The position numbers were made by a program, and so were the translations under genes. Below, piece by piece: positions 1 to 6,668 of a stretch of 12,304 bases of DNA. Numbering within the stretch: the stretch's first letter is position 1; each line of letters starts with the position of its first letter. This stretch comes from Bacteroidaceae bacterium (GTDB taxonomy: Bacteria; Bacteroidota; Bacteroidia; Bacteroidales; Bacteroidaceae). The stretch covers positions 1 through 12,304 of the forward strand of contig JAEDIG010000070.1 in NCBI GenBank assembly GCA_016292545.1, read 5' to 3'. The notes beneath the pieces are model-generated. The model did no database searches, was not told where the DNA came from, and saw nothing but the letters and a program-made list of their open reading frames with translations.

Positions 1-1331
1 TGGTCGCGCAAGGCCTGCAGTTCGGGGAAGAGCGTGCTGTAGCGGTAATACACCATGTTGCTCACCCAGTTGCACACCCAGTAGGCCGAGCGGAAACTGA
101 AGTTGAAGGCATCGGCCGTCTGGGGGCTGTAACACTCAGGCGCACCCTGTGTGCAGAAATAGACGGGTGTGGGCGAAGTGGTGTTGGCATCGTCATTGCC
201 AAACCATACGATTCCGCCCAGATAGTCGGGCAGCCACGAACGCATCTGCGACACATAGTAGTTGGCAGTCTGCTGTGTGCTTATGGGACGCTCGTTGAAG
301 TATTTCTTCCCATCCACCTCGAACGAAAGCGGCGTGGGGCGGTAGGGCATCTCCCAGGGTCCCATGCCCAGGTCGCTCTGTATCTCCAGGGGGGTTCCCT
401 CATAGTGGTCGCGCATCATGTCCTTCACATCCTGCACGCTCAGGGGCTTGCGGGGCTTCACCCACAGCGGCATGGGGTTGTCGGCATTCTTGCCCATGGC
501 ATAGTCGAGATAGGGCTCCATGGGCTCGGCTGCCCAGCGGTTGAAGAAGCTCCACACACGTGCCTCGCAGAAACGCATGGCACCGAAATCGGCAGGCGCG
601 TATGCGGCCTGGAACGAGAACTCTTCGTCCTTTCCCTGGAAGAAGCCCTTCTCGCGGGCAAGCGAAATCACATCCTTGGCATAGATGCAGTTGTCCTTGT
701 CCTTGAGCGGGAACTGGCGGATGCGCGACTGGTTGGCATGTGCACAGATGCAGTCATCGGGCACACGCATGGCCACCCACACGGCACCCTTCCGGCCGGG
801 TCCCTTGCCAATCATGTCCATTATCCACACCTCGTTGGGGTCGGCGATGGTAAAGCTTTCCCCTTCGCTGGCATAGCCATATTCCTCCACCAGCGATGTC
901 ATTACTTTCAGGGCTTCGCGTGCATTGCGGGCGCGCTGCAGGGTCACATACATCAGACTCCCATAGTCAATCAGCCCGGCCGTGTCCACCAGCTCTTCCC
1001 TGCCCCCGAACGTGGTTTCGTGGATGGTGAGCTGATGCTCGTTCATCAGGCCAATCACATCATAGGTAATCCCGGCCTCGGGTATTTCTCCCAGATAGTT
1101 GTTGCTTTCGTAATGGTAGAGCGGACGCATCTCCCCCTTGGCATGGCGGCCGCCGGGTTGCCAGTTCATGAAACCGAATGCACCATAGTCGTCGCAGCTG
1201 TAGGACACAATGACACTGCCGTCCGTGCTGGCCTTCTTCCCCACAATCAGATTGGTGCAAGCCTCTGCCGACAGGCGGCCCGCAAGGGCAGCCAGCACAA
1301 GGAAGGAAAGCCTCAACATATTCCTTTTCAT
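1..1331 (-). CDS. C69 family dipeptidase, exported, 3' end missing
   Basis: Peptidase family C69 (U34) enzymes are N-terminal nucleophile hydrolases that cleave dipeptides; the catalytic cysteine becomes the mature N-terminus. The visible 443 residues begin MKRNMLRLSF, a short basic-hydrophobic signal peptide ending near SAEA. Cys25 follows directly in ACTNLIVGKKASTDGSVI, the family's hallmark N-terminus, so signal cleavage would expose the nucleophile outside the inner membrane. Later conserved stretches include GESFTIADPNEVWIMD (about residue 160) and CAHANQSRIRQFP. The gene leaves the window at base 1, so the C-terminus is absent; related Bacteroidota proteins are roughly 100 residues longer. 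I chose the ATG at 1331 because GGAGGA precedes it; in-frame ATGs at 1337 and 1346 are alternatives. It lies 20 bases after nadC, probably in the same transcript. Substrate specificity cannot be read from sequence. Confidence 0.9.
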   Translation of the reverse strand, partial: MKRNMLRLSFLVLAALAGRLSAEACTNLIVGKKASTDGSVIVSYSCDDYGAFGFMNWQPGGRHAKGEMRPLYHYESNNYLGEIPEAGITYDVIGLMNEHQLTIHETTFGGREELVDTAGLIDYGSLMYVTLQRARNAREALKVMTSLVEEYGYASEGESFTIADPNEVWIMDMIGKGPGRKGAVWVAMRVPDDCICAHANQSRIRQFPLKDKDNCIYAKDVISLAREKGFFQGKDEEFSFQAAYAPADFGAMRFCEARVWSFFNRWAAEPMEPYLDYAMGKNADNPMPLWVKPRKPLSVQDVKDMMRDHYEGTPLEIQSDLGMGPWEMPYRPTPLSFEVDGKKYFNERPISTQQTANYYVSQMRSWLPDYLGGIVWFGNDDANTTSPTPVYFCTQGAPECYSPQTADAFNFSFRSAYWVCNWVSNMVYYRYSTLFPELQALRD

Positions 1332-1351
1332 CTCCATTCCTCCCATATCGC

Positions 1352-2227
1352 CTATTTGATAACCAGTTTGTCGCTCCCGGCTGCCTTGAAGCTCATGTCG
1401 AGGCCCTTCACACTGTGGGTGAGCGCGCCAAAGGAAATGAAGTCCACCCCCGCCTTGGCATAGGGGATCATGGTGTCGAAGGTGATGCCGCCCGATGATT
1501 CCGTCTCGGCCCGTCCGGCCACGATGCGCACGGCCTTCTCCGTGTCCTCGGGCGTGAAGTTGTCAAACATGATGCGGTCGCATCCCTCGGCCAGCGCCTC
1601 GTCCAGTTCCTTCCAGTTGCGCACCTCGCACTCTATCTTCAGGTCCTTTCCCTTTGCCTTGCAATATGCCTTGGCCCTGCTGATGGCATTGTGCACACCA
1701 CCGCAGAAGTCGATGTGGTTGTCCTTGAGCAGAATCATGTCGAACAGTCCGATGCGGTGGTTCATGCCGCCGCCGATTTTCACGGCCTCCTTCTCGAGCA
1801 TGCGCATGCCGGGAGTGGTCTTGCGGGTGTCGAGCACACGTGTCTTGGTGCCGGCATCGATGAGTGCCTGCTGATACTTGTGTGTCATGGTGGCAATGCC
1901 GCTCATGCGCTGCAGGATGTTGAGCATCAGGCGTTCTGTCTGCAGCAGGCTCTGCACCTTACCCTTCACGCTCATCACAATGTCGCCGGGCACCACGTGG
2001 GCACCGTCCTGGATATACACCTCCACCTGCATCTCGGGGTCGAAACGATGAAACACCTGCTTGGCAATCTCCACGCCGGCAAACACGCCTTCTTCCTTGA
2101 TGAGCAACTTGCTCTCGCCCATCTCCGTGTCGGGGATGCAGCAGAGTGTGGTATGGTCTCCGTCGCCGATATCCTCGGCAAATGACAGATCAATGAGTCT
2201 GTCGTTCAGTTCTTCTACGCTTAGCAT
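1352..2227 (-). CDS. nadC: Quinolinate phosphoribosyltransferase (carboxylating)
   Basis: NadC converts quinolinate and PRPP to nicotinate mononucleotide, CO2 and pyrophosphate in cytoplasmic de novo NAD synthesis. The 291-residue protein is full length. The N-terminal domain has SFAEDIGDGDHTT (residues 15-27). The alpha/beta barrel carries the catalytic stretches: TER (97-99), LDTRKTTPGMR (132-142), GGGMNHRIGLFDMILLKDNH (152-171), ECEV with Glu201, and MFDN with Asp222. These match the quinolinate and PRPP ligands known in NadC (Arg99, Arg135, Lys136, His157, Arg158, Lys168). The C-terminal ESSGGI and ISFGALTHSVKGLDMS motifs are standard. It lies 57 bases after rlmH and 20 bases before the C69 dipeptidase on the same strand. 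No TAnnTTTG box is visible in the 57-base gap, so it is probably transcribed from upstream. nadA and nadB are not in this window. Confidence 0.97.
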   Translation of the reverse strand: MLSVEELNDRLIDLSFAEDIGDGDHTTLCCIPDTEMGESKLLIKEEGVFAGVEIAKQVFHRFDPEMQVEVYIQDGAHVVPGDIVMSVKGKVQSLLQTERLMLNILQRMSGIATMTHKYQQALIDAGTKTRVLDTRKTTPGMRMLEKEAVKIGGGMNHRIGLFDMILLKDNHIDFCGGVHNAISRAKAYCKAKGKDLKIECEVRNWKELDEALAEGCDRIMFDNFTPEDTEKAVRIVAGRAETESSGGITFDTMIPYAKAGVDFISFGALTHSVKGLDMSFKAAGSDKLVIK

Positions 2228-2284
2228 ATTCTTGTCTTTTTCTTTAAATTATATCCGTTGTTGTTCTTGTTTATGGTCGAAATC

Positions 2285-2758
2285 TCATTCGTGATGATAA
2301 GGTTCTCCGTTGAGGATGGTCATGGCCCTGTACACCTGCTCCACAAAGAACAGGCGGATCATCTGGTGGCTCAGGGTCATCTTGGACAAGCTCAGTTCTT
2401 CCTGTGCCAGCTGGTGGATGCACGGGGCAAAGCCATAGGGGCCGCCCACCACAAACACAAGCCGCCGAGGCGAGGCCGCCATGCGCTTCTGCATCCAGCG
2501 GGCATACTCCATGCTGGTGAACGACTGTCCGTGCTCGTCGAGCAGCACCACATGGTCGCCGGGAGCCAGCACCTTGCGCAGCATCTCTGCCTCGCGCTCC
2601 TTCTGCTCGCTTTCGCTCAGGTTCCTGGCTCCTTTCAGTTCGGGCACCACTTCAATGTCAAAGGGCATATAGTGCCGGATGCGCTTCACATAGCCCTCTA
2701 TGCCGGCCACAAAATGCGGATCGGTGGTTTTTCCCACCACAATCAATATGGTCTTCAT
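2285..2758 (-). CDS. rlmH: 23S rRNA (pseudouridine1915-N3)-methyltransferase
   Basis: RlmH is a SPOUT-class (trefoil-knot) methyltransferase that uses SAM to methylate pseudouridine 1915 in helix 69 of 23S rRNA on assembled 70S ribosomes. The 157-residue product has the family's usual length. Visible motifs are the N-terminal MKTILIVVGKTTDPHF, LLDEHGQSFTSMEYARWM (72-89), the SAM-loop VVGGPYGF (103-110) and the knot segment LSLSKMTLSHQMIRLFFVEQ (122-141). It closes with the diagnostic C-terminus YRAMTILNGEPYHHE. I place the start at MKT, because an in-frame ATG 12 codons upstream would add a non-homologous extension inside the preceding gene. The chosen ATG overlaps the beta-helix stop codon as ATGA, a 4-base overlap typical of translational coupling. 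nadC follows after 57 bases. Confidence 0.96.
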   Translation of the reverse strand: MKTILIVVGKTTDPHFVAGIEGYVKRIRHYMPFDIEVVPELKGARNLSESEQKEREAEMLRKVLAPGDHVVLLDEHGQSFTSMEYARWMQKRMAASPRRLVFVVGGPYGFAPCIHQLAQEELSLSKMTLSHQMIRLFFVEQVYRAMTILNGEPYHHE

Positions 2759-4215
2759 CTGCTCTCCGGGGTTTCGGGTAGATATTCGTAGCATCCTGCA
2801 TCGGGGGCGTCGTCGGCCATGCGGCTCCGTCCCAAGCGGTCGAACGGATAAAGTGCGGCTGCTGCAGGGCCGGCCATGTTGCGGATGGCACTGAGGGAGT
2901 CGGGCGTGAAGTCGTAGAGGAAATTGTCCGTGTCGAAACGCAGGAAATTGTCACCGCCGCTCACGGGCAGGTCATCGTTGTCCCACACGTTGTCCACATA
3001 GCGTCCGTCGTCCTTCACCTCAGGTGTGGTCAGGAAACAATGGTCGAACAGGTAGTCGCACACATAATCCTGCCCCTCGATGATGGAACCATAGATTACA
3101 TCATCGCCGTAGCCCGTGGCCACACAGTTGCTGGACCATGCATTGTGGAGATGCAGGTAGCGTCCGTCGATGTCGTTGGCCAGGAACACAGCCGAACCGC
3201 GGTCGGCACTGAAGGGATAGAACTGGGCAAAGGTGCAATGCACAAAGCTGTAGGAGCCTCCGTGCAGATAGACGGTGGTGCCCTGTGTGTTGCTCACCTG
3301 CGTGTTGGCCACCTCGGCACAGGAATGCTCCATGTGCAGCCCGTCGCCCCTCACGTTGTGGACAATGCTGTTCTCCATCTGCAACACCAGGGCGGACAGG
3401 TCCGTGCTGTCGCAGCGAATGCCATAGTTGCCGCTGTGAAGGTCGCAATGCTGCATCACGTTGCCCTGGCTGCCCGTGTGGAACCACAGTCCTTCCCATC
3501 GCCCCGGCGTATTGTCGTAGGGCAGATAGTCGAACATGAGGTCCGTGCGGTCGCCCCGCATCACCACGGGGGCATCCAGTGTGCCCAGGGCCATCAGCCT
3601 TCCATACACATCGATTCCCGCCTTTTCATGAAACATCAGGATGCACCCCGCGGGCAAGGTCAGCGTGGCCCCGGAAGCCACCACCAGCGAGTCGTGCACC
3701 ACGTATGGCTTGTCTGTGCGGAAGACGGAATCCCTCTCTATCCGCATCCCTCTGACGAACCATGCGTCCTGGGCACTGGCCTCCAAAGTCACAGACTGCT
3801 CGATGCCGCTTTCCAGCGTGAAGACCAGCTGGTCGGCATACGTCTGCGGGACGGCTGCGCCCGTTTCGGGGAGCGTGCATTCCAGCCTGACGACAAGGCT
3901 GTCCTTCCTTCGGATTTCAAAATCGCCGCCCGTGCCTCCGACAAGCGGCTGTCCGTCCACATTGGCCCTGAAATGGCTGTCGGAGCCACCCGCCAGATGC
4001 ACCCGGCTGATGCGCAGCCCCTTGTCGCCACGGTTATATGCCACCAGCATACGTGTGCTGCTGGGCACAGTGGAGATGAGCGTGTCGAAGGCCACCGTGT
4101 CGGTGCTGAAGGCGAGCGTTGCCGAAGGCGATGTGGTCCACGAGTCGTAGTCGTCGCAGGATGCCGTCATCGCCAGCAGGGCCACAGCCGGCAGGATGAA
4201 ACCCTTATGCCTCAT
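2755..4215 (-). CDS. Right-handed parallel beta-helix lipoprotein, function unknown
   Basis: A 486-residue predicted lipoprotein: signal MRHKGFILPAVALLAMTASC with lipid-acceptor Cys20, so it should be membrane anchored and face outward or the periplasm. Residues about 30-150 look like an all-beta Ig-like domain (FSTDTVAFDTLISTVPSSTR, then repeated beta strands). Residues about 175-400 fit a right-handed beta-helix: short repeating strands with turns, such as LTLPAGCILMF, IDVYGRLMALGT, VMQHCDLHSGNYGI and MENSIVHNVRGDGLHM. The C-terminus ending RLGRSRMADDAPDAGCYEY resembles the closing cap of many such surface proteins. No catalytic set of a known polysaccharide lyase is evident, so I assign no enzyme activity. 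It starts inside the last codons of pepD (11-base overlap) and its stop overlaps the rlmH start, so expression is probably coupled to both. The fold call is from pattern only. Confidence 0.8.
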   Translation of the reverse strand: MRHKGFILPAVALLAMTASCDDYDSWTTSPSATLAFSTDTVAFDTLISTVPSSTRMLVAYNRGDKGLRISRVHLAGGSDSHFRANVDGQPLVGGTGGDFEIRRKDSLVVRLECTLPETGAAVPQTYADQLVFTLESGIEQSVTLEASAQDAWFVRGMRIERDSVFRTDKPYVVHDSLVVASGATLTLPAGCILMFHEKAGIDVYGRLMALGTLDAPVVMRGDRTDLMFDYLPYDNTPGRWEGLWFHTGSQGNVMQHCDLHSGNYGIRCDSTDLSALVLQMENSIVHNVRGDGLHMEHSCAEVANTQVSNTQGTTVYLHGGSYSFVHCTFAQFYPFSADRGSAVFLANDIDGRYLHLHNAWSSNCVATGYGDDVIYGSIIEGQDYVCDYLFDHCFLTTPEVKDDGRYVDNVWDNDDLPVSGGDNFLRFDTDNFLYDFTPDSLSAIRNMAGPAAAALYPFDRLGRSRMADDAPDAGCYEYLPETPESR

Positions 4216-5668
4216 GCTCAGGCACGTTGCGCAGGATGGCCAGCAGATGGTTCCACACCATTTCCACAGTGGGGATGAGCAAGCGCTCGTCGGGGCTGTG
4301 TACGCCTCTCAGCGTGGGGCCAAAGCTGATCATGTCCATGCCGGGATACTTTTCGCTGAACAGGCCGCATTCCAGCCCGGCATGAATGCCCCTCACATGC
4401 GGTTCCTTGCCAAAGAGCCGCTTGTACTGCTCCACGGCTATGCGCAGCAGCTGGCTGTCGGGATTCATCTTCCATCCGGGATAGCCCTCGCCCACTTCCA
4501 CCTCGGCTCCGGCCAGGACGAAGGCGGCCTTGAACGTGTTGGCCATGTTCACACGCGCACTCAGCAAACTGCTCCGCTGGCTGCTGTTCACCACCACCTG
4601 GTGCTTCCCGGCGTCCAGACGGATAGAAGCCAGGTTGCTGCTGGTCTCCACCAGTTCTATGTCCTGGCAGAAGGCCATCACGCCGTTGTCCACAGCCTGC
4701 AGGGCATAGATGAGACGGCGGCTGGTGTCGGCATCCATGATTTCATTCACGGGTGTGGTGCTCTCCAGCAGGAACTCGGCAGTGGGTTCCGTGGTGTGGT
4801 ATTCCTCCTCTACTTCGCTGGCAAAGATGTTCCAGTCTACGGTGACGGATTCCTTGCAGGCCATGGGAATGGCACACACGCAAGTGGCCTCGCGGGGAAT
4901 GGCATTATGGAGTCCGCCGGCCTGGATGTCGGCCACACGGAGGTCGTACTTCTCCTGACAGAGGAACAGGAAGCGGGCCAGCAGCTTGTTGGCATTGGCG
5001 CGTTTCTTGTCGATGTCGTCGCCACTGTGGCCGCCGCTCAGCCCCGACACCTTGAGGCGGAAAAAGAACATGCCTTCGGGCACCTGCACAGGGCGGTAGC
5101 TCATGGTGGCCACCGTGCGGCATCCGCCCGCACAGCTCACAAAGATTTCCCCTTCGTCCTCGCTGTCCAGGTTCACAAGCATATCGCCGCTCATGAATCC
5201 CGGTTCCATGCCCATGGCACCCGTAAGGCCCGTTTCCTCGTCGCGTGTGAACACACACTCCACCGGACCGTGCACCAGATCGGTGGCAGCCAGCACAGCC
5301 ATCTCCATGGCCATTCCTATGCCGTCATCCGCACCCAGTGTGGTGCCCTTGGCCTTCATCCACTCGCCGTCAATCCATGTCTGGATGGCATCGTTGTCGA
5401 AATCGAACTCCACGTCCTGGTTCTTCTCGCACACCATGTCCATGTGGCTCTGCAGGACAATCGTCCTGCGGTTTTCCATGCCCGGTGTGGCCGGCTTGCA
5501 GATAATCACATTTCCTGCACTGTCCCTCCGGGTGTCCAGCCCCAGCTTCCGCCCGTAGTCGAGCAGGAAGTCAATCATTTTTTCCTCCCTCTTGGAGGGA
5601 CGGGGCACACGGGTTATCTGTTCGAAACAATCGAACACACATGCAGGATTTAGTTGAATTTTACTCAT
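4205..5668 (-). CDS. pepD: Aminoacyl-histidine dipeptidase, M20 family (PepD)
   Basis: PepD is a cytoplasmic di-zinc peptidase that splits Xaa-His (beta-alanyl-histidine type) and other dipeptides. The 487-residue protein matches the family length, with no signal peptide. Metal and catalytic residues are all present: HMDMV (His75 ligand, Asp77), LGADDGIG (bridging Asp114), TRDEETG (Glu144 general base, Glu145 ligand), NLDSEDEGE (Asp168) and GVHSPDE (His457 ligand). The lid/dimerisation domain contains the conserved SGGHSGDDI (211-219) and lies between the two halves of the catalytic domain; HAGLEC is near residue 429. It is the first gene of the leftward run and begins 36 bases after the likely start site of the minus-strand promoter. 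Its 3' end overlaps the beta-helix lipoprotein by 11 bases. Confidence 0.96.
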   Translation of the reverse strand: MSKIQLNPACVFDCFEQITRVPRPSKREEKMIDFLLDYGRKLGLDTRRDSAGNVIICKPATPGMENRRTIVLQSHMDMVCEKNQDVEFDFDNDAIQTWIDGEWMKAKGTTLGADDGIGMAMEMAVLAATDLVHGPVECVFTRDEETGLTGAMGMEPGFMSGDMLVNLDSEDEGEIFVSCAGGCRTVATMSYRPVQVPEGMFFFRLKVSGLSGGHSGDDIDKKRANANKLLARFLFLCQEKYDLRVADIQAGGLHNAIPREATCVCAIPMACKESVTVDWNIFASEVEEEYHTTEPTAEFLLESTTPVNEIMDADTSRRLIYALQAVDNGVMAFCQDIELVETSSNLASIRLDAGKHQVVVNSSQRSSLLSARVNMANTFKAAFVLAGAEVEVGEGYPGWKMNPDSQLLRIAVEQYKRLFGKEPHVRGIHAGLECGLFSEKYPGMDMISFGPTLRGVHSPDERLLIPTVEMVWNHLLAILRNVPEHEA

Positions 5669-5672
5669 AATA

Positions 5673-5704
5673 TTTGGTTCTTATTTGCTTTTGTTATAAC
5701 TTTG
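5673..5704 (+). promoter_or_regulatory. Bacteroidota-type promoter for the small-protein/OmpH operon
   Basis: TTTG at 5673-5676, a 20-base spacer, and TAACTTTG at 5697-5704 match the Bacteroidota primary-sigma consensus TTTG-N19-21-TAnnTTTG exactly. Transcription would start near 5711, giving a leader of only about 15 bases before the ATG at 5726. The -33 box lies 5 bases from the start codon of the divergent pepD gene, inside its leader. Confidence 0.75.
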
Positions 5705-5718
5705 CGCTCGCAAATATA
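5697..5718. repeat. Near-palindrome joining two opposed -7 boxes
   Basis: The core TTTGCG-CT-CGCAAA (5701-5714) is a perfect 6-bp inverted repeat with a 2-base centre. Adding the flanking TAAC and TATA makes a 22-base near-palindrome that contains the -7 elements for both directions. It could be a coincidence of two TTTG boxes meeting, or an operator. Confidence 0.7.
5711..5718 (-). promoter_or_regulatory. Minus-strand -7 box for pepD operon
   Basis: CAAATATA on the plus strand reads TATATTTG on the minus strand, matching TAnnTTTG. Initiation near 5704 would leave a leader of about 36 bases before pepD. The matching -33 element is poor: at the expected distance (5739-5742) the minus strand reads AATG instead of TTTG. 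The call rests on the -7 box and the absence of any other candidate in the gap. Confidence 0.5.
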
Positions 5719-5725
5719 GCAAATT

Positions 5726-5947
5726 ATGTTGAAACTAGCATTACTGACACTCATTTTTGTTGCAATTTCGGTGGCACTTTTGTGTATAAAGATGCTTTTG
5801 GTGCCCGGAGGCAAGTTTTCCAGCACCCATATCGGAGGCAGCAAGGCAATGAGAAAGCGCGGCATCCATTGTGTGCAAAGCATGGATGCCATGGAGCGCA
5901 GGCCCAACAGCCATCGCGTGGAAGAAAGAAGGAGAAAACAGGCATAA
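5726..5947 (+). CDS. Small single-span membrane protein, unknown function
   Basis: A 73-residue protein with one hydrophobic segment (residues about 3-26, LALLTLIFVAISVALLCIKM). A strongly basic, polar tail follows, containing GGKFSSTHIGGSK (28-40), MRKRGIHCVQSMD (42-54) and ending RVEERRRKQA. The positive tail after the helix predicts an N-out/C-in topology with the tail in the cytoplasm. From memory, similar short proteins with a GKF-THIGG-KA-R-RGI-CVQS pattern occur in other Bacteroidales, which suggests a conserved family; I know no name or function for it. The start ATG follows the promoter at 5673-5704 by a short leader. Twenty-eight bases separate it from the Skp-like lipoprotein gene, so the two are probably co-transcribed. 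The palindromic gap, promoter placement and conserved-looking tail argue that it is real. Confidence 0.75.
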   Translation: MLKLALLTLIFVAISVALLCIKMLLVPGGKFSSTHIGGSKAMRKRGIHCVQSMDAMERRPNSHRVEERRRKQA

Positions 5948-5975
5948 GAACAATTTAAACATTATACAACAAAAG

Positions 5976-6590
5976 ATGAAGAAAATTTTTCTATGTGTAG
6001 CCGCGTTGGCACTCACGCTGACTGGTTGCAAGCAACAAACTGCAGAGGCTGATGCCCCACAAGACAACAACGCTCCCACAGGGCTCAGCATCGCCTACAT
6101 CCAGCTGGACACGCTCATGAGCCAATACCAGCTCTACAAGGACTACAGCGAGGTGCTCACCCGCAAGGGCACAAACATCCAGAACACGCTGGCACAAAAA
6201 CAGCAGACACTGGAGAAGCACGTGTCGGCCTTCCAAAAGAAATATGAGGGCAACGGTTTCACCACACGCGACGAACTGGAGCGTGCCCAGAACAACCTGC
6301 AGCAGGAGCAGAACGACCTGCAGGCACTTGCCGAACGCCTGAACAGCGAGTTCAACGCCGAGCAGGCACGCATCAACGAGGAAGCACGCGACAGCATCCA
6401 GCTCTTCCTGAAGCAATACAACAAGACCAAGAAGTATGACTACGTACTGGTGAAGGCCGGCGACAACCTGCTCATCGCCAATCCCAAGTATGACATCACC
6501 AACGAGGTGGTGAAGGGATTGAACAAGCGCTACAAAGGTCTGCCCGAGGCCCCGAAAGGCCTGAAGAAAATGGGTGAAGACAAGAATTGA
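5976..6590 (+). CDS. OmpH/Skp-like periplasmic lipoprotein
   Basis: A 204-residue protein beginning MKKIFLCVAALALTLTGC, a lipoprotein signal with acceptor Cys18. A short Ala/Asp/Asn-rich linker is followed by the OmpH-family opening IAYIQLDTLMSQYQLYKDYS. Residues about 60-150 form a long Gln/Glu/Lys-rich helix (for example NNLQQEQNDLQALAERLNSE) expected to be coiled coil. The C-terminal part returns to the small beta body: DYVLVKAGDNLLIANPKYDITNEVVKGLNKRYK. Skp/OmpH proteins are trimeric periplasmic chaperones for outer-membrane proteins; a lipid anchor would tether this one to a membrane. I start at 5976; the frame is open further upstream, but that stretch lies over the small membrane protein gene and lacks a signal. 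The bidirectional terminator follows 31 bases after the stop. LptD, a possible client, is encoded downstream on the opposite strand. Confidence 0.87.
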   Translation: MKKIFLCVAALALTLTGCKQQTAEADAPQDNNAPTGLSIAYIQLDTLMSQYQLYKDYSEVLTRKGTNIQNTLAQKQQTLEKHVSAFQKKYEGNGFTTRDELERAQNNLQQEQNDLQALAERLNSEFNAEQARINEEARDSIQLFLKQYNKTKKYDYVLVKAGDNLLIANPKYDITNEVVKGLNKRYKGLPEAPKGLKKMGEDKN

Positions 6591-6593
6591 ATT

Positions 6594-6609
6594 CGACCTG
6601 TACAGGTCG
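6594..6609. repeat. Perfect 16-bp palindrome after the ompH-like stop codon
   Basis: CGACCTGTACAGGTCG is its own reverse complement and begins three bases after the stop codon. In RNA it would form a 6-bp stem with a GUAC loop. It has no following T-run, so it is not itself a terminator; it could cap the 3' end or be a binding site. Confidence 0.7.
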
Positions 6610-6621
6610 GGGAAACAAAAA

Positions 6622-6655
6622 CCTCAGCGCCACACCGGCACTGAGGATTTTTTTT
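6622..6655. terminator. Bidirectional intrinsic terminator
   Basis: CCTCAG pairs with CTGAGG, then one C/A mismatch, then GCC pairs with GGC around the loop ACACC. On the plus side the stem is followed by ATTTTTTTT. On the minus side it is followed by TTTTTGTTT (the AAACAAAAA at 6613-6621 read in reverse). It therefore serves both the ompH-like operon and the convergent esterase operon, whose last gene ends at 6669. Confidence 0.85.
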
Positions 6656-6668
6656 GTCCACTCCCCAC

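Noticed and set aside
405..2185. Long plus-strand frames opposite the C69 dipeptidase and nadC
   Set aside because: Same antisense pattern of His/Leu/Ala-rich translation with no homology I recognise; the minus-strand genes are unambiguous.
2759..2794. A 12-codon N-terminal extension of RlmH
   Set aside because: The MKT start gives the normal 157-residue family length and an ATGA overlap; the extension has no counterpart in RlmH proteins I know.
4196..5653. A 485-codon open frame on the plus strand opposite pepD
   Set aside because: It mirrors pepD almost end to end, has no signal or domain, and lacks a promoter or start context. PepD carries every catalytic residue on the other strand.
5684..5687. 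A second TTTG close to the plus-strand -7 box
   Set aside because: The spacer would be only 9 bases; the copy at 5673-5676 gives the correct 20-base spacing.
5871..5975. A 35-codon upstream extension of the OmpH-like protein
   Set aside because: It would overlap the small membrane protein gene and bury the lipoprotein signal inside the chain; the ATG at 5976 gives a clean lipobox.
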